DNA from: Labilithrix sp.
Lineage (GTDB): Bacteria > Myxococcota_A > Polyangia > Polyangiales > Polyangiaceae
NCBI GenBank assembly: GCA_019637225.1
Contig: JAHBWC010000034.1
Location: 1-64,000, forward strand
Direction: 5' to 3'
DNA length: 64,000 bases
Positions 1 to 8,545 of the stretch are shown here, in pieces. A program made the translations under genes and the position numbers. The notes below the pieces were generated by a model. The model was not told the origin of the DNA. It saw only the letters and a list, made by a program, of their open reading frames with translations, and made no database searches. Every line of letters begins with the position of its first letter. Position 1 is the first letter of the stretch.

Positions 1-1291
1 AGGTGGGCGCCTCTCCGGTGAGCGGCGCCGCGATCGGCGGCGCAGCGGCCCCGGACGGATCGTCGGGCGGCGCGCGCTGAACCCACAACCACGCCGCCAT
101 CCCGGCGAGCACCCCGAAGGCAGCGATGAGCGGCCCGAGGATCGTGCTTCGACTTCGCGCGGGCGCCTCTGCCGCGAGCACGGCGACGACGGGCGACGCG
201 AGCGGACCATGCGCTCCGCCGACCCACGCCGGCGGAGCGGCGAGCGGACTCACGATCGTCGCGCTCATCGTGTTCGCCGACGCTTCGGCCGACGCCGTCA
301 CCAAGGGCGCGGCGAGCGTCACTCCTGTGTCCGCGTCGTCGTCCGCGCGCGTGACCGAGGCCATCGTCTCCGACGCGGAGTCCGGAGCGACGCCCATCGT
401 CGCGAGGATCTGCTCGGTGCTCGAGCGCGCGCGACGCGAGCCGAACGGCGCGACGGCCCGAGCGAGCTCGGCGATGCTCGCCGGACGCTCGCCGCGATCG
501 CGCGCGAGGCAGCGCCCCACCACGTCGGCAAATCCGCGGGGTACGTCGGGCACGAGCGTCGAGAGCGGCGCGAGCGGCACCGTCGCCATCGACGCGAGCA
601 CGCTCATGAGCGAGTCCCCTTTGTGCGGCGTCTTCCCGCTGACCAGCCGGTAGAGGATCGCGCCGATCGAGTAGATGTCCGCGCGCACGTCGACGTCGCG
701 CGAGCTCGTGATCTGCTCCGGAGCCATGTACCCCGGCGAGCCGAGCGCGACGCCCTCGTTCGTGAGGCCGCCCACGCTGTCCTCCATGGATCGATCGTCG
801 AGGCTCTTGGAGATGCCGAAGTCGAGCACCTTCACCGAGCCCGTTCCGCCCGGCCCGCGCGCGACGAAGAGGTTCGCCGGCTTGAGATCGCGGTGCACCA
901 TGCCGAGGGTGTGCGCCTCGGCCACGGCCTCGCAGGCCTCGAGCACGTAGTCGACCGCCTGCTCGACCGGGAGGCGGCCGCGCCGCTCGAGGAGGCGCGC
1001 GAGGTCCTCACCCTCGAGCAGCTCCATCACGATGAACGGCGTCTCGTCGTCGAGCGCGCCGATGTCGAACACACGCGCGACGTGCGCGCTCTTGAGGCGC
1101 ACGATGAGGCGCGCCTCGCGCTGAAAGCGCGCGACCGAGTCCGGGCTCGCGTCGCGGAGCAGCTTGATGGCGACGCGTTGCTCGAGCTCGAGCCGCGTCG
1201 CGGCGACGACGACACCCATCCCGCCGGCCCCGATGACGGCGTCGACGCGGTACTTGTCCGCCACGACCTGGCCTGCGGACAGATCGATCAC
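1..1291 (-). CDS. Membrane-anchored Ser/Thr protein kinase (C-terminus outside window)
   Basis: Hanks-type Ser/Thr kinase, partial: the gene starts at a GTG (1291) and runs off the left edge. Visible in order: glycine loop GAGGMGVV (about residue 22), VAIK lysine (about 43), HRDLKPAN catalytic loop (about 130), DFG (about 158), GSPGYMAPEQ activation segment, then a low-complexity Ala/Ser/Thr linker and one hydrophobic segment near residues 385-405 followed by a Pro/Ala-rich presumably periplasmic part. All catalytic residues are intact, so it should be active at the inner face of the cytoplasmic membrane. It is divergent from the soluble kinase at 1352, with only 60 bp between the two starts, so they probably share a promoter region. 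The substrate is unknown. Confidence 0.93.
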   Translation of the reverse strand, partial: MIDLSAGQVVADKYRVDAVIGAGGMGVVVAATRLELEQRVAIKLLRDASPDSVARFQREARLIVRLKSAHVARVFDIGALDDETPFIVMELLEGEDLARLLERRGRLPVEQAVDYVLEACEAVAEAHTLGMVHRDLKPANLFVARGPGGTGSVKVLDFGISKSLDDRSMEDSVGGLTNEGVALGSPGYMAPEQITSSRDVDVRADIYSIGAILYRLVSGKTPHKGDSLMSVLASMATVPLAPLSTLVPDVPRGFADVVGRCLARDRGERPASIAELARAVAPFGSRRARSSTEQILATMGVAPDSASETMASVTRADDDADTGVTLAAPLVTASAEASANTMSATIVSPLAAPPAWVGGAHGPLASPVVAVLAAEAPARSRSTILGPLIAAFGVLAGMAAWLWVQRAPPDDPSGAAAPPIAAPLTGEAPT

Positions 1292-1351
1292 GCCCTCATT
1301 GTCCCACAAGTAGAGGGCCCTTGCGGTATCGTCGGGCGCGGACGATCCCCG

Positions 1352-2284
1352 ATGGCCGCCCCGCGCATCATCGCCGACCGCTTCGAGCTCCAGGGCCGCA
1401 TCGGGCGCGGGGCGATGGGCGAGGTCTGGGCCGCGCTCGATCGGAGCACCGGCGCGGAGGTCGCGGTCAAGCTCGTACAGACGTGGGCGGCGGACGAGCA
1501 CGAGCTCGTCGAGAGGTTCGAGCGCGAGGGCAAGCTCCTCCGGCGCCTGCGAAGCCCGTTCGTCTGCGCGCTCATCGACGCCGGACAGACCGACGACGGG
1601 ATGCCGTACCTCGTCCTCGAGCGGCTCGTCGGCGAGACCCTCGAGGAGGTCCTCGCCCGCGAGGGCTACCTCGCGATGGACGAGGTGGCGACGATCGCCG
1701 ACGAGATCCTGCAGGCGCTCATCGCCGCGCACGCCGCGGGGATCGTCCACCGCGACCTCAGCCCCTCGAACGTCTTCCTCCATCGCGGCGCCGACGGCGC
1801 GCCGATCACGAAGCTGCTCGACTTCGGGATCGCCAAGAGCTCCGATCCGGCCTCGCCGGTGACCGCCAACGACACGACGATGGGCTCGCTGCCCTTCGCC
1901 GCGCCGGAGCAGCTCGGCGACAGCGCCCGCGCGGGACCACGCGCCGACCTCTACGCCGTCGGCGCGATCGTGTTCCTCGCGCTCACCGGCCGGCTGCCGT
2001 ACGGCGACGCGCGCGGCATCGCGCTCGTCGCGCTGAAGCGCGAGCACGATCCGCCGTCGATCGACGAGGCCACGGGTGAGAAGTGGCCGGCGGCGCTCGG
2101 GAGCTTCCTCGCCAAGGCGATGGCGCGAACGCCTGCGCGCCGCTACGCGTCCGCCGAGGCCGCGCTCGCCGCGCTCCGCGAGGCGCTCCGGGGGCGTGGC
2201 CCCGCCCTCGTCATTCCCGACCGGGCGCTCGACGCGACGACCACGATGGACGGCCCGCCCGGCGACACGCGCCGTGGTCGGTAG
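1352..2284 (+). CDS. Soluble Ser/Thr protein kinase
   Basis: A 310-residue Hanks-type kinase made almost entirely of the catalytic domain, with no transmembrane segment. Seen: glycine loop GRGAMGEVW (about residue 20), AVK lysine, catalytic loop HRDLSPSN (about 133), LDFGIAKS (about 160) and LPFAAPEQ. The HRDxK lysine is replaced by Ser, a variant frequent in myxobacterial kinases, so activity is likely but not certain. The start is the ATG at 1352, where homology begins. A longer upstream open frame is only the antisense of the neighbouring kinase. The FHA sigma-54 activator begins 42 bp downstream on the same strand; FHA domains read phospho-Thr, so the kinase may control that activator (inference). 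Confidence 0.93.
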   Translation: MAAPRIIADRFELQGRIGRGAMGEVWAALDRSTGAEVAVKLVQTWAADEHELVERFEREGKLLRRLRSPFVCALIDAGQTDDGMPYLVLERLVGETLEEVLAREGYLAMDEVATIADEILQALIAAHAAGIVHRDLSPSNVFLHRGADGAPITKLLDFGIAKSSDPASPVTANDTTMGSLPFAAPEQLGDSARAGPRADLYAVGAIVFLALTGRLPYGDARGIALVALKREHDPPSIDEATGEKWPAALGSFLAKAMARTPARRYASAEAALAALREALRGRGPALVIPDRALDATTTMDGPPGDTRRGR

Positions 2285-2326
2285 TCGATCCGTTGGCCGG
2301 CAGAGCGGGCGATACTGAGCACCGCG

Positions 2327-3649
2327 ATGGCGACGACGATCTTTTCGACGCAGATGCTCGAGTTCAGGGGCGGCCGCCTCTTTCACGACGTCGACGGCGG
2401 ACGCGAGGTGACGGTCGGCCCCGAGCCGCTCGTCATCGGGCGCGATCCGGCGTGCGGCCTGGTCGTCGACGAGTCGGGCGTGAGCGCCATGCACGCGGAG
2501 CTCACCGCCACGGCAAGCGGTGTGCGGCTCCGCGATCTCGGGAGCAAGAACGGGACGTGGGTGGGCGATCTCCGCGTGTCCGAGGCGCTGCTCACCAAGT
2601 CGACCGCGTTCTGGGTCGCGCGCACCCAGCTCCGCTTCGAGGTCGCGCGGACGCAGAAGGTCGAGCTCCCCGAGATCGAACGCTTCGGTCCGCTCTACGG
2701 GACGAGCGCGGCGATGCGGGACGTGTTCCGCCGCCTCGAGCGAGCGGCGCCGACCGAGCTCACCGTGCTCGTGCAGGGCGAGACCGGGACCGGCAAGGAG
2801 CTCGTCGCGGCGGCGCTCCACGACGCGAGCAAGCGCAAGGGCGGGCCGTTCGTCGTCGTCGACTGCGGCGCGATCGCGCCGACGCTCGCCGAGGCGACGC
2901 TCTTCGGTCACGAGAAGGGCGCGTTCACCGGCGCGACGACGACGCGCCTGTCGCCGTTCATCGAGGCCAACGGCGGCACGATCTTCCTCGACGAGCTGGG
3001 CGAGCTGCCGCTCGACGTCCAGCCGAAGCTGCTCCGCGCGCTCGCCGAGCGGCGCGTGAAGCGCGTCGGGAGCAACACCTACGAGGACTTCGACGCCCGC
3101 GTCGTCGCGGCGACGCGGCGCGACCTCGAGGCCGCGGTCAACCAGGGCGCGTTCCGCAGCGATCTCTACTTCCGCCTCGCGCAGGTGAGGACGCACGTCC
3201 CCGCGCTCCGCCAGCGCCTCGACGACGTGCCGGGCCTCATCAAGGTCATCCTCGCCGACCTCGGCGCGAAGGACGCCTGGCGACGCGTGAGCCGCGCGAC
3301 GCTCGATCGGCTGCTCCGCTACGACTGGCCGGGCAACGTCCGCGAGCTCCGCAACGCGGTCGCCGTCGCCCTCGCGCTCGCCGACGACGGCGAGCAGCTC
3401 GACATCGCGGGCGCCGTCGGCTTGAAGGCGGCGCCTGCCAAGGGCAAGCCCGTCGACGTGACCGCGAACCGCGGCTACCACGACGCGAAGCGCGAGGCGC
3501 TCCACCACTTCGAGCGCGCGTACTTCGCCCAGCTCGTCGACGCGACGGACGGCAACATCGCCGAGATCTCGCGCCGGACGGGCCTGCAGCGCACGCACGT
3601 CCGCAAGTACCTCCGCCTCCACGGCCTCCGCGAGCTCCGCGGCGCCTGA
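2327..3649 (+). CDS. FHA-domain sigma-54-dependent transcriptional activator
   Basis: A 440-residue enhancer-binding protein. An N-terminal FHA domain (about residues 30-95, with IGRDP and SKNGT signatures) is followed by a sigma-54 AAA+ ATPase (about 120-345): Walker A GETGTGKE, sigma-54 contact loop GAFTGA, Walker B GTIFLDELGE, and the R-finger region. A C-terminal Fis-type helix-turn-helix follows (about 395-435; ISRRTGLQRTHVRKYL). It should bind an upstream activating sequence and open sigma-54 promoters when the FHA domain senses a phosphothreonine partner. Its place just after a Ser/Thr kinase gene fits a kinase-FHA activator pair, a common arrangement in myxobacteria. Target genes are not evident nearby. 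Confidence 0.95.
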   Translation: MATTIFSTQMLEFRGGRLFHDVDGGREVTVGPEPLVIGRDPACGLVVDESGVSAMHAELTATASGVRLRDLGSKNGTWVGDLRVSEALLTKSTAFWVARTQLRFEVARTQKVELPEIERFGPLYGTSAAMRDVFRRLERAAPTELTVLVQGETGTGKELVAAALHDASKRKGGPFVVVDCGAIAPTLAEATLFGHEKGAFTGATTTRLSPFIEANGGTIFLDELGELPLDVQPKLLRALAERRVKRVGSNTYEDFDARVVAATRRDLEAAVNQGAFRSDLYFRLAQVRTHVPALRQRLDDVPGLIKVILADLGAKDAWRRVSRATLDRLLRYDWPGNVRELRNAVAVALALADDGEQLDIAGAVGLKAAPAKGKPVDVTANRGYHDAKREALHHFERAYFAQLVDATDGNIAEISRRTGLQRTHVRKYLRLHGLRELRGA

Positions 3650-3774
3650 TCGGGCTCGCGCGCACGGGCGTCGATCGCGCGCGCCGAACGCGTCGCCGCC
3701 GACCTGTGATGCGGGAGAGGTCGGACGTCCCCTGGCGCCCCTTGTCTCACGCGCCGAGGACGACGTAGCGGCCG

Positions 3775-5736
3775 CTACTTCCGCGCGGGGCGACGGCGCT
3801 CGTGGAACCAGCCGCGGTAGGTCTCCATGCGCGCCTTCTGCTCGGCGGGCGCCTGCGCGCGGCAGGTCGCCCCTTCGGCGCTGCCCGGCGGAGCGCCCCA
3901 GCGCGCCTCGGCGCAGTCGTTCGGGTTGTAGGTCATCTCGAAGGCGCCGCTCCGCGCGAGGACCTCGGCGAGCGTCAGCGTGAAGGGCGAGCCGTCGGTT
4001 CGCGTGTACGTGACCTTGCGGCCCTCGAGCTCGCGCGCGAGCACCCTCGCGAGATCGCTCTCGACGTCCTTCGGCGTCTTTCCGGGCGGCATCGCGTAGC
4101 GCTCCGGCCTGCGGGCGACGCGCGACGGGAAGTTCTTCACCACGTCGATCGCGATGAGCAGACGGAGATCGCGCGACGGCGTCGAGAAGTCCTCCCAGAC
4201 GCCGGTCGTCTCGAAGATCTCGCCGCCCTCCGGCATCGCCACGGGGCCCGCGCCCTTCTCGAGCCACTTGCGGCCGTTTTCGACGGACTGCACGCGCGTG
4301 CGCACCTGCTCGTCGAGGGCAGCGACGGTCTCCATCATCGCCCGCTCGGGATCGAGCGGGCGCGGCGCGAGCACGTCGTCCATCGCGTCGTAGAAGCCCT
4401 CGACGTCGAGCTTCGCGGCGTCGCGCGAGAGATCGTCGTACTCGGGGCTCGCCTTGATGCCCTCGTCGTCGAGGCGGACGAGCGCTCCGGCGCGCCGGAC
4501 CATCGGACGGAAGTGCTTGAAGCCCGGCCCACCGAGCTCGCGCTGCGTCGCGTAGAGGAAGTTGCCGCGCCAGAAGCGCTTGCGCGCGACGGTGCCGTCG
4601 GGTTGACCGTCGACCGCGTAGAGCACGCCGCCGCGCTCGGCCGTCTGCGGCAGGCGCTTGGCGATGACGAGGATGTGGCCGTACGGATCGGCGTACACGG
4701 TGCCGGGACGGAGGCTCTCCCAGGTGAGCTTCACCGGGTAGTAGTCGGCGCCCTCGTCCTCGAACGGCGTGCGCGCCGAGCCAGAGTGCGCCTTGTCGGC
4801 GAGCGTGCCCCTCAGGAACGCGCCGAACGCCGCGACCGCGCCGTCCTTCTTCTTCGCCTCGGCGCGCTCGTCGAGGTCCTCGTTCGTGATGAGCCCGCGG
4901 CACGACGGCGGGGCGCCCGCGCCGCCGCGATTGCACTCCGCGAGGCCGAACGGGAGGCGAAGCTTCCACGCGAAGTACGCGCGGAGGAAATAAGGGAGAT
5001 CGGCGCAGTCGGGCCGCACCACGGGCGCGGTCTTGCCGCTGTCCTCACCGCTGCCGAGGTGATCGAACAGGAGGTTACGCTTCGGGTCGCGCAGGACTTC
5101 GTGAAGCGCGCGCCAGCTCGGCTGCTCGCTCTCGGGCGCGTCGAAGAGTGCCTCGATCCATGCAGAGTACACACCCTCGAGCGATCGGTTCCAGGCGCGC
5201 TGCACGGGCCACAGCCCGTCCTTCGGCGGCGCTGGCGGCGCCGGCGCCGTCTTGCGGACGGTGACCTTCGACGTCACCGCACCGCGATCGCCGTCGCCGC
5301 ACGCCGTCTGCGCGAACGTCAGCGGGAGGGTGCCCGCGCTCGGCGAGGCGATCTCGACGCTCCAGAAGTACGGCGGTCCGCCGCGGCGCGTGCCTTCGCT
5401 CGCGGATGCGACGCGGAGCTCGCCGGCGAGCGCCTTGTCGCTCACCGCGAGGACACGCAGCGATCGGCCGGCGACGGGGACGGCCGGCGACGTGAAGAAG
5501 AAGACGCCCGGCGCCTCTTCGCACGTGGGCGCCGGCTCCACGAACGCCTCCGCGCTCGCGACGGCGCCGGCCTCCGGGCCGCTCGCAGCGCCCGCGTCGA
5601 CGGCCGGCACCTCGGCGGGCCGCGCGGCCGAAGGCGGAGCTTCACGCGCGCGCGAGCACGAGACGGCGAAGAGCGCCGCCCCGGCGAGGATCCACGGCGA
5701 GAACGAACGGACGCTCACGGTCGGTGAATAACGCAC
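3775..5736 (-). CDS. Large lipoprotein, possible Cys/His/Asp papain-fold hydrolase
   Basis: A 653-residue exported protein of unrecognised family. The N-terminus has a signal peptide ending in a lipobox-like AVSC (Cys at about residue 27), then an Ala/Pro linker. The middle holds PDCADLPYFLRAYFAW (Cys near residue 243), then DPYGHILVIAK (His near 353) and AVDGQPDG (Asp shortly after). This order of Cys, GH and Asp resembles transglutaminase or NlpC/P60-type enzymes, but I cannot name the family. The remainder is charged, without further membrane segments. It is divergent from the PAP2-type gene at 5792 (55 bp between) and convergent with the sigma-54 activator. Hypothetical envelope protein; the enzyme idea is inference. 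Confidence 0.75.
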   Translation of the reverse strand: MRYSPTVSVRSFSPWILAGAALFAVSCSRAREAPPSAARPAEVPAVDAGAASGPEAGAVASAEAFVEPAPTCEEAPGVFFFTSPAVPVAGRSLRVLAVSDKALAGELRVASASEGTRRGGPPYFWSVEIASPSAGTLPLTFAQTACGDGDRGAVTSKVTVRKTAPAPPAPPKDGLWPVQRAWNRSLEGVYSAWIEALFDAPESEQPSWRALHEVLRDPKRNLLFDHLGSGEDSGKTAPVVRPDCADLPYFLRAYFAWKLRLPFGLAECNRGGAGAPPSCRGLITNEDLDERAEAKKKDGAVAAFGAFLRGTLADKAHSGSARTPFEDEGADYYPVKLTWESLRPGTVYADPYGHILVIAKRLPQTAERGGVLYAVDGQPDGTVARKRFWRGNFLYATQRELGGPGFKHFRPMVRRAGALVRLDDEGIKASPEYDDLSRDAAKLDVEGFYDAMDDVLAPRPLDPERAMMETVAALDEQVRTRVQSVENGRKWLEKGAGPVAMPEGGEIFETTGVWEDFSTPSRDLRLLIAIDVVKNFPSRVARRPERYAMPPGKTPKDVESDLARVLARELEGRKVTYTRTDGSPFTLTLAEVLARSGAFEMTYNPNDCAEARWGAPPGSAEGATCRAQAPAEQKARMETYRGWFHERRRPARK

Positions 5737-5791
5737 GAGGCGCGATCCGTCATCCTTCCGGCGCGAGCTCGACCTACGTACGCTCTCGGCG

Positions 5792-6607
5792 ATGTCCGCC
5801 GCGACCCGCTCGACCGCTCCGCAAGCGACCGCGAGCCACGCGCGGACCGTCGTGCTGGCCGCCCTCCTGGCGGTCGTCGCGTGCGGTCAGGTCTGGACTT
5901 TGGTCGAGCTCGCCGGGGCGAGGCTCCTCCCTGCGGTCGCGCTCGGGATCGAGGGCACGGTCGTCGTCGCGGCGGTCCTCGCGGCGATGCGGCGGCGGCC
6001 GGAGTCGACGGAGCTCGGACGCTGGTGGGCGATCGGCGTCGCGGTCTTCCTCGTGTGGGCCGCCTTCTATTTCGCCGCGGCGCGCGTGACCGAGCCGATG
6101 CACGCGCGGACGTTCGACGACGCGATCCTCGAGCGGCTCCCGCTCCTGCCCGAGTTTGCGCCGATCTACCTCGGCGTCCACGTCTTCGGCGTCGTCCCGT
6201 TCTGCGTGCTGCCCGAGACGCGGCTTCTCCGCCGTCACCTCCTCGGCGCGGTCCTCATCGTGGTGCTCTCGGCGATCGCGTGGACCGCCCTGCCGGTTCG
6301 CCTCGACCGCCCACCGATCCCGGCCGACGCGACGGGGTTCGGCGCGTGGCTCCTCCGCGGCGTGCACGCGTTCGACCCCACGACGAACTGCTTTCCCTCC
6401 GCGCACTGCGCCATCGCCGTCTACGCCGCCGCCGGTCTCCGGCTCGCGCGCTCGCGTGCGCTCTTCGCGTGGGGCATCGTCACGGCCGTCCTCATCTGCA
6501 TCTCCACCGTCATGACGAGGCAGCACTACGTCGCCGACGTCGCGTCCGGCGCCGTGCTCGCCGCCCTCTGCGCATACGGGACGCAGCGCGGCGCGCGCGT
6601 CCGCTGA
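5792..6607 (+). CDS. PAP2_3-type membrane phosphatase / inositol-phosphorylceramide-synthase-like protein
   Basis: A 271-residue polytopic membrane protein with about six hydrophobic segments. Near the C-terminus it carries CFPSAHCAIAV (about residue 200) and STVMTRQHYVADVASG (about residue 240). These match the second and third motifs of the PAP2_3 family (PS.H and HY..D..G), whose members include Aur1/IPC-synthase-like phosphotransferases and lipid phosphatases. The KX6RP motif of classical PAP2 is not visible. It is expected to dephosphorylate a lipid or transfer a phospho-head-group at the membrane. It is convergent with the SLC13 transporter, with a GC hairpin between. Substrate unknown. 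Confidence 0.8.
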   Translation: MSAATRSTAPQATASHARTVVLAALLAVVACGQVWTLVELAGARLLPAVALGIEGTVVVAAVLAAMRRRPESTELGRWWAIGVAVFLVWAAFYFAAARVTEPMHARTFDDAILERLPLLPEFAPIYLGVHVFGVVPFCVLPETRLLRRHLLGAVLIVVLSAIAWTALPVRLDRPPIPADATGFGAWLLRGVHAFDPTTNCFPSAHCAIAVYAAAGLRLARSRALFAWGIVTAVLICISTVMTRQHYVADVASGAVLAALCAYGTQRGARVR

Positions 6608-6614
6608 CCCTTCG

Positions 6615-6635
6615 CGACGCGCGAAGCGCGCGTCG
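6615..6635. terminator. GC hairpin between convergent genes
   Basis: Nine-base perfect inverted repeat (6615-6623 with 6627-6635) with a three-base AAG loop in the 34-bp gap between two convergent genes. There is no clear T tract, so it may be a bidirectional intrinsic-like terminator or only a 3'-end stabiliser. Confidence 0.5.
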
Positions 6636-6641
6636 TCGTCC

Positions 6642-8465
6642 TCAGAACGGCCAGACGAGCGGGATCACGAGCACGGCCGTCACGAGGACGAGGAGCTGAA
6701 GCGGGAGACCGACCTTCGTGTAGTCGCTGAACCGGTACTTGCCGGGCGCCATCACGAGGACGTTCACGGGTGACGCGATCGGAGTGGCGAACGCCGCGCT
6801 CGAAGCGAACGCGACGCCGAGGAGGAGCGGCTCGGGCGCGATCCCGAACGCGCTCGCGAGCCTCACCGCCACGGGCGCGAGGAGGACGGCCGTGGCGGTG
6901 TTCGAGAGCACCATGCCGATCGCGGACGTGATGGCGACGAGCAACGCGAGCACCACCGTCGGGCTCGCGCCGTGCAGCTGCTTCTCCACGACCTCGACGA
7001 CGAGCTTCGTGCCGCCCGTCCGCTCGAGCGCGGTGGCGAGCGGGATCATCCCCGCGATGAGCACGACGCTCTCCCAGTTCACCGAACGGTAGACGTCCGC
7101 GACGCGCACGCAACGCGTGAGCACGAGCAACAGCGCCGCCAGGAGGACGGCGACGACGTTCGGGAGCCATCCAAACGCCATCACGACGAGCATCACGAGC
7201 GTGATCGCGACGGAGCCGAGCGCGCGCGAGCGATCGAGCAAGAGGCCGGGAGCGGCGTCGGGCTCCGCGACGGTCACGATGTTCGCGCGGTCGTCGTGGA
7301 GGTTCCGCAGGTATTTCCGCCGGCCTTTGACGAGGATCGCATCGCCCGCGCGCAGCTCGAGGTCCCGGAGCGCCGACGACGAATGGCAGACCTGCTTGCC
7401 GCCCTCGACGCGCCGGACCGCGAGCGCGTTGGCGCGGTACCGATCGCGGAACTTGGCATCCCGCAGCGTGCGGCCGACGAGGCGCGAACGACGAGGGACG
7501 ACCACCTCCGCGAGCGACTCCGAGGCGGGGAGCGCGAACCCCGAGGGGCCGCCGAGCAGCTCGAGGGAGAACGTGGCGACGAACGCCTCGACGGCCTCGG
7601 GGCTGCCGATGAGGCGGAGCTCGTCATCGACCTGGAAGACGACGTGCGGGATCACCCGGACCGCCTCGCCGTCGCGGATCACCGCGACGACCGAGATGGC
7701 GTGCGCCGCGCGGAGGTTCGCGGAGGCGAGCGTCATCCCCGCGAGCCTGGAGCGCGCGCCGACCTTCACGCGCGAGAGCGCGTCCCCGAGCCCGTAGTCC
7801 GAGGCCAGGTCGACCTGCGAGAGGGCCTTTTCCTCGTGCTCCGTCGAGTCGTCGCCCGCCGGGAGAAGGCGCCTGCCGAAGAGCGCGAACCAGCCGATGC
7901 CCACCACGAGGACGACGAGGCCGGGGCCCGTGAAGCTGAAGAAGCGGAAGGGCTCACGCCCCACCTCGCGGAGCGCGTCGCTCACGAGGAGGTTCGGCGG
8001 CGTGCTGATGAGCGTCAGGTTGCTCCCGAGGTGCGCCGCGAACGCCAGCGGCATGAAGAGCCTCGCCGGCGCGATGCGCCTCCGCGCGGCGATCGCGCTG
8101 ATGACGGGGAGGAAGATCGCGACGGTGCCCGTCGAGCTCATGAACGCGGAGATGAAGGAGGTCGCCAGCATGACGACGACGATCACGCGCGCCTCGGTCG
8201 TCCCCGCGACGCCCTCGAGCCGCCTCCCGAACCAGTCCGCGGCACCGGTCTCCGTGATGGCGGCCCCGATGACGAACAGCCCCGCGATCATCAGGACGGC
8301 GGGGTTCGAGAACCCCGAGATCGCGACGTCGAGGGGCGCCACGCCGGTGATCGCCAGCGCGAGCAGCACCATCAACGCGACGACGTCGAGGCGAACGCGG
8401 TCGCTCACGAAGAGGACGACGGCGATCGCCAGGATGGAGAAGGCGAGGATGACTTCGGTGCTCAC
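6642..8465 (-). CDS. SLC13/DASS-type anion permease with TrkA-C domains
   Basis: A 607-residue transporter of the SLC13/divalent-anion (ArsB/NhaD-like) superfamily. About five hydrophobic helices at the N-terminus include the conserved signatures SGFSNPAVLMIAGLFVI and GSNLTLISTPPNL. A central soluble part of about 200 residues contains two TrkA-C (RCK_C)-like domains (for example RLIGSPEAVEAF and RAGDAILVKG). A second block of helices ends the protein with the NTATAVLLAPVA motif. This architecture is typical of the SLC13 members annotated as Na+/sulfate or dicarboxylate symporters; the substrate cannot be read from sequence. It lies 80 bp downstream of, and co-directional with, the MYXO-CTERM gene, but functional linkage is not evident. 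Confidence 0.92.
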   Translation of the reverse strand: MSTEVILAFSILAIAVVLFVSDRVRLDVVALMVLLALAITGVAPLDVAISGFSNPAVLMIAGLFVIGAAITETGAADWFGRRLEGVAGTTEARVIVVVMLATSFISAFMSSTGTVAIFLPVISAIAARRRIAPARLFMPLAFAAHLGSNLTLISTPPNLLVSDALREVGREPFRFFSFTGPGLVVLVVGIGWFALFGRRLLPAGDDSTEHEEKALSQVDLASDYGLGDALSRVKVGARSRLAGMTLASANLRAAHAISVVAVIRDGEAVRVIPHVVFQVDDELRLIGSPEAVEAFVATFSLELLGGPSGFALPASESLAEVVVPRRSRLVGRTLRDAKFRDRYRANALAVRRVEGGKQVCHSSSALRDLELRAGDAILVKGRRKYLRNLHDDRANIVTVAEPDAAPGLLLDRSRALGSVAITLVMLVVMAFGWLPNVVAVLLAALLLVLTRCVRVADVYRSVNWESVVLIAGMIPLATALERTGGTKLVVEVVEKQLHGASPTVVLALLVAITSAIGMVLSNTATAVLLAPVAVRLASAFGIAPEPLLLGVAFASSAAFATPIASPVNVLVMAPGKYRFSDYTKVGLPLQLLVLVTAVLVIPLVWPF

Positions 8466-8545
8466 GTGCGGGTGAGCCTAACCCGAAGCTCGCTCGCACT
8501 GCATAGTGCGCAAACGTCGTGCCCAGCGGGCCGTGGTCGCCGCGA

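Noticed and set aside
209..1351. Long plus-strand frame upstream of the kinase at 1352
   Set aside because: It is the antisense of the minus-strand kinase (1-1291); homology on the plus strand begins only at MAAPRIIADRF.
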